Of a DNA stretch of 64,000 bases, positions 18,101 to 23,966 are shown in pieces (the stretch's first letter is position 1; every line of letters begins with the position of its first letter). Where the stretch lies: contig JAVEYH010000003.1 in assembly GCA_034003585.1 (NCBI GenBank), positions 25,887 through 89,886 on the forward strand, read 5' to 3'. The notes beneath the pieces were generated by a model. It saw only the letters and a program-made list of their open reading frames with translations, did no database searches and was not told the origin of the DNA. Position numbers and translations under genes: made by a program. The DNA comes from JAPXSY01 sp034003585. GTDB lineage: Bacteria > Verrucomicrobiota > Kiritimatiellia > RFP12 > UBA1067.

Positions 18101-18859
18101 GACGCCTCTCATGTGGTCCGGAGCGGGACCGAAAACCGGGAGACCGCGTCCAAAACCCTGCGCACCTTCCTGTTCAAGTACAGCAAGGACAGCGATGTCA
18201 GCGTGCTTCAGGACTGCGTCTGGATGCGCCAGGGCCTCTGGACCCCGACGTTCAAACTGACGCTCGATTCCGCGGTGGTCGTCTCCTACACCCTGCCCGC
18301 CGCCTTTGCCGGCATGGCTGCGGTCATCGAAGAGGCGGAGGAGTATCAGATCTTCCCGGTCGGGACTTCTCTGACTCTCGCGCCGGAGCCGGCGCCGGAC
18401 GGCATGGTTTTCGACAGTTGGGAGGGCGACGTGTTCGTGCTCACCAATGCGGTCTCGCCCGTCTGCACTTTCCTGATGCCGGAGGGCGACATCGCGCTGA
18501 CCGCCACGTACGTTGACGCGCCCCTCCCGCCCTCGGGTTCCGGCCTGCGCGCCGCCTCGACCATCACTTCCCTGCGCCTGACCCCCGGCTCCCCCGATGC
18601 GCTCACCCGCAGCCTCACCGGCGAGACGCAGACACAGCCGACCGTGCTGACGCTCGACTTCACCGGCGCCCCCCAGACCGAATACCTGTTGGAATGGATC
18701 CCCTCCCTGAGCGGTGACGGCGTCTGGCAGAGTCTGCCGATCGCCTACCGCCAGGTTCTGGGCGACACGGAAGACGGCCAGCGCGCCATCCGCCTCTTCG
18801 CAACGCTCCCGGCAGACACCCCGCAGGCGTTCTTCCGGTTGCGGACCTCCGAACCGTAA
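12185..18859 (+). CDS. Giant secreted beta-helix/InlB-repeat protein inside the pilus operon
   Basis: 2224 residues; AGGAG five bases before the ATG supports the start. A signal peptide ends near ALRAADFYV. Residues ~28-330 look like a right-handed beta-helix protein (DFYVASDGSDTAAGTEAAPF, ending DMGAYERG). The rest alternates InlB/Listeria-Bacteroides type repeats (MPDRDITVVATY, MPDRDLTLTATY) with ~150-residue predicted beta-sandwich modules containing SEAGYDELRLLLDG, KNGWLSFTTNLL and VTWIP. Two super-repeats of roughly 800-900 residues are evident, about 391-1297 and 1298-2112. The C-terminus ends FFRLRTSEP, a form common in PVC surface proteins. It lies between pilQ and pilT on the same strand. 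It may be an adhesin displayed with, or exported through, the pilus machinery, but that is inference. Confidence 0.8.
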   Translation: MNTNVFRYRRLATAAAMLTAAALRAADFYVASDGSDTAAGTEAAPFRTIQRGVDAAATGDRVWVAPGLYANPPVAAAGKSRLAITKNITVRSTGGAAQTVIRGQPHSDTLRFGSDAIRCVYLSAGTLDGFTLENGFANAASPGSDMTDPVKNGGGVYTPDGIRDAQVVNCIIAGCGAYRGSAAHGSTLRNCTVVSNHVSSTSGAALFSCHVYNSIVMFNGPSNDENYPYEANSVDQSRFFFSCTSPAPGLNVYGETRDGGNNLTEDPLFAEGSLRLADNSPCINAGSNDHTNGTRAAAGDARVQGGTADMGAYERGQTFNTLTVIHGTGGGDYTNGAVVALTAHPGLAWQLFDGWTGEVATVTGTADAATTLIMPDRDITVVATYRTLTLDEYLAEVLGLPQPVTSGNLAYGDVAPQIPEVKLGPVEDGESAFLSTVYTNGGTLFFPWRVSSEAGYDELRLLLDGLPVQTFSGEGSGIATQAVTGTGPHTLLWEYRKDVEASDGADAGWVGAVTWIPEPLAAELGAPGHAVRFPDGQPGAPLPFPYGYAACFLDPAAPAGAAGGEAVRLGGLDAGGNPLFPDGSTNRLEVTLQGAGQLSFQWCASNQLSDTVICLIDGTEAARASGTKNGWLSFTTNLLTAAAHTVTWVYTKNASGFAGADAAWIDNVTWDRFTHTLTVENGQGGGVFPVGDPVTILADDPPAGQMFSVWDGDTAYLADPAAPSATLIMPDRDITLRALFTREVFPLAVVNGRDAGAWPNAVCEGTGEPEGAYPAGASVRLVAAPAPLWYVFDRWTASDPGAAFDDALAEVTRFTMPSNAVTVTASYRALSSNEKLGEALTIRGQPLTVSAFSPSGVVAIASGGVRYDDPVVQMGGPAVGPGQSVTLSTSSFTGDGVLLFWWHADAEAESDGLRLEVNGLTASPLYSEKRTNDTDKIWHLYGFGLTNVTEITWRFTRDDSYAVHQNIVLVDRVTWIPGALLDALGAGACIPNINAEYDPLFQGRNHGDGGFDFDGEDGGVAWVDDAPGGGGAIRLGRFGYVTNNLCAQVAFTNFGTGVLTWEWTASSEAAGDELALEIDDIPTNWISGKLNGAWYGSAFAVTSDRFQGESTLNRFAFRYRKDGDVSLLEDCAWLRNVRWHATRKLTVENGSVLTPAATEEGYYMAGLPVTILADPPAPGFYFDRWTGTNLTGLASAITNPSPTFIMPDRDLTLTATYTTNAPPVPHYTLTVANGSGSGSYESGTIVPILADAPGLWQTFTGWAGDTDALADPSASATTALIGNENIAVTATYSVLPVPDLIRDALGVPAPITFANLTADNIGADSVTFGPLADGQTAFFSTVYTNAGTVSFPWSVDSEEGYDFLTFAVDGTNLLEASGTRSGVMTHFVAGDGPHTLQWSYTKDVSDAAGSDRAVIGRVTWIPDALAAELGTPGKPLTAPDGFDAILLDDAPPAGAVGDRAVRFGGGGSVDPDGSVTLGTRFSGSGTLAFQWYASSEQSHDYLILLVNGAEAARISGTKDGWQTFTTNLLTVMEHDVRWRYQKDGSGSSGQDCGWVDSVTWTQFTQNLTVENGSGGGVYAVGQTVPVLADTPAAGMEFDQWDGDTETLADRYAAGTSLVMPGRDITVRALYRPLTLTVTVVNGRDGGAWPNAVHESTGEPEGAYPEGAEIRVIADPAPLWQTFDHWSAEPAGVVFADPNAAITTFTMPDASVTVTAVYRQQTVPEQLAGALTIAGQPLTVTAASATGVVAQAQGGIRYDDPVVVFGGPSIGAGQTAELTFTNFVGDGVLLFWWKGQSETAYDRVRVLVNGTDTASSVSAKDAVWRLAASAITGASSITLRFERDSSYFVRENTIAIDRVTWIPQELIDAFGCAPALPDINGETSGFDGEDGGVSWVTDAPGGAGAVRFGRFGYVNNSQHAQVTVTNYGTGILTWQWAASSEASADRLEFWASPDQDPTDLPHTWTAGKEESWHDASHVVRSGTENRETASKTLRTFLFKYSKDSDVSVLQDCVWMRQGLWTPTFKLTLDSAVVVSYTLPAAFAGMAAVIEEAEEYQIFPVGTSLTLAPEPAPDGMVFDSWEGDVFVLTNAVSPVCTFLMPEGDIALTATYVDAPLPPSGSGLRAASTITSLRLTPGSPDALTRSLTGETQTQPTVLTLDFTGAPQTEYLLEWIPSLSGDGVWQSLPIAYRQVLGDTEDGQRAIRLFATLPADTPQAFFRLRTSEP
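13354..16077 (+). repeat. Super-repeat 1 of the giant protein gene
   Basis: First copy of a ~2.7 kb coding duplication. Shared landmarks with copy 2 include TVYTNGGTLFFPW (here) and TVYTNAGTVSFPW (there), NGRDAGAWPNAV and NGRDGGAWPNAV, and DGEDGGVAWV and DGEDGGVSWV, always in the same order. Confidence 0.75.
16078..18520 (+). repeat. Super-repeat 2 of the giant protein gene
   Basis: Second copy. The offset between matching landmarks falls from about 2715 to 2670 to 2617 bases along the repeat, so small deletions have accumulated. The copies are clearly diverged at DNA level, which suggests an old duplication. Confidence 0.75.
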
Positions 18860-18878
18860 CCCCCCGATCAGGACTCCC

Positions 18879-20354
18879 ATGCCCACACTCGACCGTTTCC
18901 TCATTCCGCTCGTCACCGAATCGGGCAGCGACCTGCACCTCAGTGCGGGCCGCCCGCCCTTCATGCGGATCCACGGCACGCTGGCGCCGGTTCCCGGCGA
19001 ACCGCTTCTGACCAGCATGCGGATTTTGGAGCTGTTGCGGGAGATCATGCCGACGCAGAACATCGAGGAACTCGAGCGCGAATGGGACACCGACTGCGCC
19101 TACGAGATCCCGGGCACCGCGCGCTTCCGCGTCAACGGGTTCCGCGACATGCACGGGTTCGGTGCCGTGATGCGCGTGATCCCCGAACTGATCCCGACGT
19201 TCGAGGAACTCAACCTCCCCGAGGTCCTGCGCGATTTCTGCCGCCTCTCCAAAGGCCTGGTCATCGTCACCGGCCCCACCGGCAGCGGCAAATCCACGAC
19301 CCTGTCGGCCATGGTCGATTACATCAACCGGGAGCGCAACGAGCATATCATCACCATCGAGGACCCCATCGAGTTCGTGCACACGCCGCGGCAGTGCGTC
19401 ATCAACCAGCGTGAGGTGCACCGCGACACGCACAGTTTCTCGCGGGCCCTGCGCGCCGCCCTCCGTGAAGACCCGGACATCGTGCTCGTCGGCGAAATCC
19501 GCGACCTGGAGACCATGGAGATCGCCATCGAAACCGCGGAAACCGGCCATCTGGTCTTCGCCACCCTGCACACCAACACTGCGGCCACCACCGTGGAACG
19601 CATGATCGACAAGTTCCCGGCCGAGCGCCAGAACCAGATCCGTTCCATGCTTTCCGACACGCTCAAAGGCGTGGTGGCGCAAACCCTCTGCAAAAAAATC
19701 GAGGGCGGCCGGGTGGCTGCGTTCGAGGTGCTGGTCGTCACCACACCGGTCGCCGCGCTCATCCGCGAGGCCAAGACGCACATGCTCCCCTCGGTGATGC
19801 AGACCGGACGGGCCGCAGGCATGCAGACCTTCAGCGACGAGCTGACGCGGCTCGCCGCCAAAGGCATCATCTCGTCCGAAGACGCCTACATCAAAGCCGT
19901 GGACAAGGTGGACATCGAAACCAAATTCCGGCTCGCGGGCATCAGCCTCGACTTCAAAAAACAGGCCGAGGAGGCCGCCCGGCTCGCGCGTATGGCCAAA
20001 GCCCAGGAAGTGCTGCAGGCCGGACGCGCGGCGCTGCAGGCCGACCCCAAGAACAGCGCGGCACTGTGCGATGTGGCTTGGATTCTCGCCACCTCGCCCT
20101 TCGCGGAGCTGCGCGACGGCAAAGAGGCGGTGAAACTCGCGGAAAAAGCCTGCAGCCTGTCACGCGACAAAGATGCGGCCGCGCTCGAGGTGCTGGGCGC
20201 GGCCCAGGCCGAATACGGATCCTTCCGGCGCGCGCTGGACGCCACACGCCGCGCCGCCGAGCTGTACAAACAGGCGGGCGACGTCGTGCGCGCGACCGCG
20301 CTCGGCAACCGCCTCGGGATGTTCGAGCAGAGCAAACCGTACCGGGATGAGTGA
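18879..20354 (+). CDS. pilT: Pilus retraction ATPase PilT with a C-terminal TPR-like extension
   Basis: 491 residues from the ATG at 18879 (AGGA upstream, 19 bases after the giant gene). Residues 1-355 are a full PilT: N-terminal PAS-like domain (SGSDLHLSAGRPPFMRI), Walker A GPTGSGKST at 132, ITIEDPIEF, Walker B region LREDPDIVLVGEIRD, and the His box TGHLVFATLHTNTA. The ATPase drives pilus disassembly at the inner membrane. Residues ~375-480 are extra, and LCDVAWILATSPFAELRDGK with EAVKLAEKAC resembles tetratricopeptide helices. Most PilT proteins end near 345-380. The tail could dock the motor to a partner. The usual AIRNLIRE-type segment near the end of the core is replaced by AALIREAKTHMLPS. 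Confidence 0.92.
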   Translation: MPTLDRFLIPLVTESGSDLHLSAGRPPFMRIHGTLAPVPGEPLLTSMRILELLREIMPTQNIEELEREWDTDCAYEIPGTARFRVNGFRDMHGFGAVMRVIPELIPTFEELNLPEVLRDFCRLSKGLVIVTGPTGSGKSTTLSAMVDYINRERNEHIITIEDPIEFVHTPRQCVINQREVHRDTHSFSRALRAALREDPDIVLVGEIRDLETMEIAIETAETGHLVFATLHTNTAATTVERMIDKFPAERQNQIRSMLSDTLKGVVAQTLCKKIEGGRVAAFEVLVVTTPVAALIREAKTHMLPSVMQTGRAAGMQTFSDELTRLAAKGIISSEDAYIKAVDKVDIETKFRLAGISLDFKKQAEEAARLARMAKAQEVLQAGRAALQADPKNSAALCDVAWILATSPFAELRDGKEAVKLAEKACSLSRDKDAAALEVLGAAQAEYGSFRRALDATRRAAELYKQAGDVVRATALGNRLGMFEQSKPYRDE

Positions 20355-20379
20355 ATCCCCGCCGCAGGCCGCTTCCCCC

Positions 20380-20408
20380 CGCGCGCTTCCGCGCGTCCCC
20401 AAAGGGGG
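20380..20408. terminator. Hairpins between convergent pilT and PAS genes
   Basis: A perfect CGCGCG-CTTC-CGCGCG stem-loop (20380-20395) is followed at once by CCCC-AAA-GGGG (20397-20407). The 59-base gap separates two convergent genes, which suits a bidirectional terminator. No long U-tract is present. Confidence 0.45.
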
Positions 20409-20413
20409 CGCGG

Positions 20414-21655
20414 TCAATTCTGCAGCAGCGAACCGGCCACGGCCGTGACGTTCTGGCCGCTCTGCACCGGCTGCAGCGCCAGATCCAGTTTCAGCGGCGT
20501 CCCGTTCGGCAACATCACCTTCAGCGTCTCGCGGATCTTCTCGCCGCAGGCCGCACGCAGGAAAAACCGTGAGGCGTCCGGCAACAGGTCCATAAACCGC
20601 ACACTCCTGGCCTGCGCCTCGTCCGGAATCCCGAAAGCCTCCAGCAGCGCCCGGTTGACGATCAGGAAAAGCCCCTCCGTATCGCAGACAAACGCCGGCG
20701 CCAACGCCGCATCCAGCGCGGCCCGGCTCTTGCGCAGATCCTCCATCGCGTTTTTGCGGCGCTCGACATTCCGGATCGCGAAGACCATGTTGGTGCCGCG
20801 TGTCAGGGAGAGCGTGCTCACCCCCACCTCGCCCGCGAACGAGGAACCGTCCTTCCGCACGCACCGCGCGTCAATCAGGATGTGATGGTTCTCGGCCAGG
20901 TTCTGCTTCAGATGCTCGAACATCTGGCTCGTCATGCCCGGCACGATCTTCCCGACCGGCAGATCCCACGACTCCTCGCGCGTAAACCCCAGCAACTCCT
21001 CCATCCGCCGGCTGCAATCCACCACATGCCCCTGATCGTCCAGAATCAGCAGCGCATCGTACAAGCCGTTCATCAGCTGGTAATAGAGCACCCGCTGATC
21101 CGGCTTGGGGCGCACCACATCCGACCCCTGCCGCGCGTCCGCGGCCTTGGCCGGCGGAGCGGGAGACACGGCGGGAACCGGCCCGGTGACCGGAACCGCG
21201 GCCGCCGGTTCCGCGGCCGCGGACTGACCCCCGCGCGGCCGCAACCCGAACGCAACGGGCTTGACGGCGGCAGGCCCGGAACCCGGCAAAGCGTCCGGGG
21301 CGCCCGGAGCCCGCAGCCGCGCCACACCGTTCCCCACCGCCTTGAGAACAACCTTGGAGCTGCCGGAGGCTTCCGGCGCCGCCACGGCGTCGCTTGAGCG
21401 CGGCACCGCCGGAGCCAGAACCGGAACGTCAGCCTTCGGCGCGGATACAGGCGCCGGTTCGGGACGCGGTTCGGGACGCGGCCCCTCTGCCGCGACAGGA
21501 GAAGATGCCCCCGGAACCTGCGCTTCAGGCACAGGCTTCTCCGCAGGCGCACCGGATGAAGACGGAGCCGAATCACCGGTCTCCCGCGGCACATCCCCGG
21601 CCATCGCCTGATCCGTCTTGGCCTCTTTTTTTCCAAACCAGAAGTTCAACGCCAT
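20414..21655 (-). CDS. PAS-domain signalling protein with a long disordered N-terminus
   Basis: 413 residues from the ATG at 21655 (AAGGG upstream). Residues ~10-185 are rich in Pro, Ala and Glu and probably disordered. Two PAS domains follow: PAS1 about 195-305 (YDALLILDDQGHVVDCSRRM, with a PAC-like VFAIRNVERRK end) and PAS2 about 315-410 (AFVCDTEGLFLIVNRALLEAF). The protein stops there, so no kinase, cyclase or DNA-binding output domain exists. It is encoded alone on the minus strand, back-to-back with the HU-zinc-ribbon gene, both behind sigma-54-like elements. Design and context link it to the PAS-PAS-DHp protein encoded at 5918-7063. What it signals to is unknown. Confidence 0.75.
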   Translation of the reverse strand: MALNFWFGKKEAKTDQAMAGDVPRETGDSAPSSSGAPAEKPVPEAQVPGASSPVAAEGPRPEPRPEPAPVSAPKADVPVLAPAVPRSSDAVAAPEASGSSKVVLKAVGNGVARLRAPGAPDALPGSGPAAVKPVAFGLRPRGGQSAAAEPAAAVPVTGPVPAVSPAPPAKAADARQGSDVVRPKPDQRVLYYQLMNGLYDALLILDDQGHVVDCSRRMEELLGFTREESWDLPVGKIVPGMTSQMFEHLKQNLAENHHILIDARCVRKDGSSFAGEVGVSTLSLTRGTNMVFAIRNVERRKNAMEDLRKSRAALDAALAPAFVCDTEGLFLIVNRALLEAFGIPDEAQARSVRFMDLLPDASRFFLRAACGEKIRETLKVMLPNGTPLKLDLALQPVQSGQNVTAVAGSLLQN

Positions 21656-21679
21656 GATTCCCTTCCCGACACGCTATCT

Positions 21680-21695
21680 AGCAGGATCGATGCCA
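21680..21695 (-). promoter_or_regulatory. Sigma-54-like promoter for the PAS gene
   Basis: On the minus strand: TGGCATCGATCCTGCT. GG and GC are 12 apart. The -24 element has one mismatch and the -12 element has CTGCT, as in the two plus-strand sites. The predicted start is near 21669, leaving a 14-base leader that still includes the ribosome site. Confidence 0.62.
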
Positions 21696-21722
21696 AGACT
21701 TGCCTCTCAAACATCCCGTCTT

Positions 21723-21738
21723 TGGCACAACTTCTGCT
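21723..21738 (+). promoter_or_regulatory. Sigma-54-like promoter for the HU-zinc-ribbon gene
   Basis: TGGCACAACTTCTGCT: full -24 match, and the -12 element is identical to that of the pilM promoter, as are the two T bases before it. The predicted start is near 21749, about 31 bases before the ATG at 21780. Confidence 0.68.
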
Positions 21739-21779
21739 GAACAATGTATGATTATTGATTTTTCCAATGGGCGTTTGCA

Positions 21780-22748
21780 ATGAAAAAAAACCGTTACACG
21801 AAAAACATGCTGGTGCGCGAACTGGCGTTCAGCACTGGAATCACGCAGAAAACCGCCGGTTTTGTTTTGGAGGCCCTGTGCCACATCGCGTACCGCGAGG
21901 CGGCGGACCAGGGTTTCACGCTGCCGGGGTTGTGCCGCATGGACATCATCCGGCGCAAGGCGCGCCGGATGCGGAATCCTCAAACCGGAGAAAATATTCT
22001 CATTGCTGAGCATGACGCCCTGCGGGTGCGCGCGCTCAAGAAGGCGCGTGACACGATTACGCCGCAACCGAAAGACCTGATCACCGTCCTCCCCCCCGAA
22101 ACCCCGGAGGCGGCCCCGCAGTCGAAGATTCTGGACGACTTCTCGAAAGCGGTCTCGTTTTGCTGTAAGAAATGCGGCCAGGAGATCGAGGCCCCGCTCG
22201 CGGCCGCAGGAATGCAGGCCGAGTGTCCGGTTTGCGCCGAGCCGATCATGATCCCCAAGGAGTCCGAACCGGGAACCCTGCACGGTCCGGCCCTGCCGGA
22301 AGAACCGGCACCCGCGCCAAAACCCGTACCGGCAACCGAACCGGGCGCCGCGGTCCCGGCCCCGGCTGCCGCACCCGCAAACGAATCTGCCGCACCGCCG
22401 CCCCCGCCTTCCGCAGCGGATCACGCGAAGCTCAAGAATCAGACGATCCGCATCGATCTCGGCGCGCTCGGGTTCGACACGTCCGGCACGCCCCAGCCCC
22501 AGAAGGCTCCGCCCCGCAAACGCATGCTCTCCTTTTTCTGCAAGAATTGCCGTCAGGAGATCGAGGCCCCGGCCGAAATGGCCGGTTCATCCTCGGAATG
22601 CCCCTCCTGCGGCGTCAGTTTCGAAGTCCCCTTCTTCTCGGATCCCGGAACGCTGCACGGCAGCGACCTGGATCTGAAGAAGGATGCCGCTTCCATCCAG
22701 GAGATGAAAAGCCGGACCATCCGTATCGAGGTTCCCGATGACCTTTGA
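21780..22748 (+). CDS. HU/IHF-fold protein fused to two zinc ribbons
   Basis: 322 residues. Residues 1-93 match the HU/IHF fold by eye (TKNMLVRELAFSTGITQKTA, GFTLPGLCRMDIIRRKARRM, with RNPQTGENILI resembling the DNA-wrapping arm). Two ribbons follow with identical spacing: C129-x2-C132 with C149-x2-C152, and C254-x2-C257 with C274-x2-C277. Each is followed by a PGTLHG motif and then, further on, by a TIRI(D/E) motif (QTIRIDLGALGFD, SRTIRIEVPDDL), so the C-terminal half is an internal duplication joined by a Pro/Ala linker. The first TIRI motif resembles the N-terminal motif of the PAS-PAS-DHp protein. It sits between PAS and prepilin genes, so a local DNA-bending regulator of the pilus locus is plausible. 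The target is unknown. Confidence 0.8.
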   Translation: MKKNRYTKNMLVRELAFSTGITQKTAGFVLEALCHIAYREAADQGFTLPGLCRMDIIRRKARRMRNPQTGENILIAEHDALRVRALKKARDTITPQPKDLITVLPPETPEAAPQSKILDDFSKAVSFCCKKCGQEIEAPLAAAGMQAECPVCAEPIMIPKESEPGTLHGPALPEEPAPAPKPVPATEPGAAVPAPAAAPANESAAPPPPPSAADHAKLKNQTIRIDLGALGFDTSGTPQPQKAPPRKRMLSFFCKNCRQEIEAPAEMAGSSSECPSCGVSFEVPFFSDPGTLHGSDLDLKKDAASIQEMKSRTIRIEVPDDL

Positions 22749-22750
22749 AT

Positions 22751-22769
22751 AACCCCGCCGCGCGGGGTT
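22751..22769 (+). terminator. Hairpin after the HU-zinc-ribbon gene
   Basis: AACCCCGC, a 3-base loop, then GCGGGGTT: a perfect 8-bp stem starting two bases after the stop codon. It could end or weaken transcription before the prepilin genes. No U-tract follows and no clear promoter was found between here and 22878, so partial read-through is likely. Confidence 0.5.
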
Positions 22770-22877
22770 CCGAAATGAACGGGAGGAATGCCGGGGAACG
22801 GGGGCAAGACCGCACAGCTCCCGTTCCTGATCCCATCCTTCCCCTCCTTCAGCAGTTTGGCGAAGTGACAGGAAAGC

Positions 22878-23402
22878 GTGTGCCACATGTGCCCGTTTCC
22901 GGACAGTCTGAACCGTTTCCGTCCCGCTCAGGGCCCCGCCCCCGCCGGAGCCTGCGGCGGGTTCACGCTGTTGGAGGTGCTGTTCGCCTCAACCGTGATG
23001 CTCGTGCTGTTTCTCGCGCTGTTCGAAACCCTGCTCTTCTGCCGCCGGAGCGCCGCGGACCTCCGCTGCCGGCTTGCGGCCGACGCGCTGGCGTATGATG
23101 TCGCCTGGGAGGTCTTCAACCGGAAAACCACCTGGTTTGACCGGCAGGTCACGGCGGACCGCTCCGCGTGGTACCCGGTCCCCCCGGATTTCTCCAGCTC
23201 CTTTCCCACCGGAACGGCGCAAACCGCCGTCTACAACCTCACGATCCTGCGGCAGCCTGAAGGCGGTGGCGCGGTCACCCACTGGCGCATCATCACCGAT
23301 GTGCGCTGGCCGCGCCCCTCCGGCGGCTGGGGCCGACTCGCCCAACCGTATGCCGTGGACCGTTACCGCGCCGAACGCAACCTGTTCCGCACCGGACTCT
23401 GA
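22878..23402 (+). CDS. Type IV prepilin-like protein (right cluster)
   Basis: 174 residues from the GTG at 22878 (AGGA just upstream); the ATG at 22887 is also possible. The prepilin site is ACGG followed by FTLLEVLFAS, with Glu at +5 and a hydrophobic helix. The leader would be 25-28 residues, much longer than the 4-8 residues of the left-cluster prepilins. The ectodomain is short, with Trp- and Arg-rich parts (WRIITDVRWPRPSGGW). This is the first of a two-prepilin-plus-PilX set mirroring that of the left operon. Confidence 0.75.
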   Translation: MCHMCPFPDSLNRFRPAQGPAPAGACGGFTLLEVLFASTVMLVLFLALFETLLFCRRSAADLRCRLAADALAYDVAWEVFNRKTTWFDRQVTADRSAWYPVPPDFSSSFPTGTAQTAVYNLTILRQPEGGGAVTHWRIITDVRWPRPSGGWGRLAQPYAVDRYRAERNLFRTGL

Positions 23403-23416
23403 CCGAGGACAAAAAC

Positions 23417-23956
23417 ATGTCATCCTCTCCCGACACCTGCCGCGACCCGCGGGCCGGCTTCACCCTGACGGAACTGGTCTTCTCCGTCGCCCTCCTCTCC
23501 CTGGTCCTCGCCCAGGCGGGAACCGCCCTGATCGCCTCGCAGCGGCTCTACGAGGCGACCGTGGCGGATCTCGAACTCACCCTCCAGTCGCGCGCGCTGC
23601 GCGAAAAACTGCTCTTCAACCTCAATGACGGCGAAGGCGGGCTCATGAACGCCAGCCTGAACGAACTCGAGATCGAGGACCCGAAACCCAACGGCAAAGG
23701 CAAGGCCCTGAAGTTCAAACCCAAGAAAGGCCCGGCCAACCGGCTGCGTCTCGGAAACAACAGGAAACTCACGGCCGACCGGGGACGGCCCGCCTGGCTG
23801 GAGAACCGCACGCCCGGCTTTCAGAGCGAGGACCTCTTTTGCGTTGTGCCGGGAAACAACGGCACGCTGCTGCTCGACCTGGATCTCGGATTCCAGATCC
23901 GGGACCGCTCCTACCGGCAGCGCAATCAGGCGAAGATCCAGATTGTGAATCCGTGA
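23417..23956 (+). CDS. Type IV prepilin-like protein (right cluster)
   Basis: 179 residues. The leader ends PRAG and the mature part begins FTLTELVFSVALLSLVL, with Glu at +5. After the helix come a coiled-coil-like segment (LELTLQSRALREKLLFNL), a Lys/Asn-rich stretch (KPNGKGKALKFKPKKG) and a short predicted beta-rich end. It lies 14 bases after the preceding prepilin gene and 10 before the PilX-like gene. GspJ/PilW-type minor pilins have a similar plan, but the class is not certain. Confidence 0.76.
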   Translation: MSSSPDTCRDPRAGFTLTELVFSVALLSLVLAQAGTALIASQRLYEATVADLELTLQSRALREKLLFNLNDGEGGLMNASLNELEIEDPKPNGKGKALKFKPKKGPANRLRLGNNRKLTADRGRPAWLENRTPGFQSEDLFCVVPGNNGTLLLDLDLGFQIRDRSYRQRNQAKIQIVNP

Positions 23957-23966
23957 GGCGGTGAAC

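Noticed and set aside
14009..19090. 881- and 808-codon minus-strand frames opposite the giant repeat gene
   Set aside because: They mirror the repeats of the real gene and have no start signal or family match.
22858..22876. TTTGGCGAAGTGACAGG as a fifth sigma-54 element
   Set aside because: The bases 12 positions after the GG are not GC, so the -12 box is absent.
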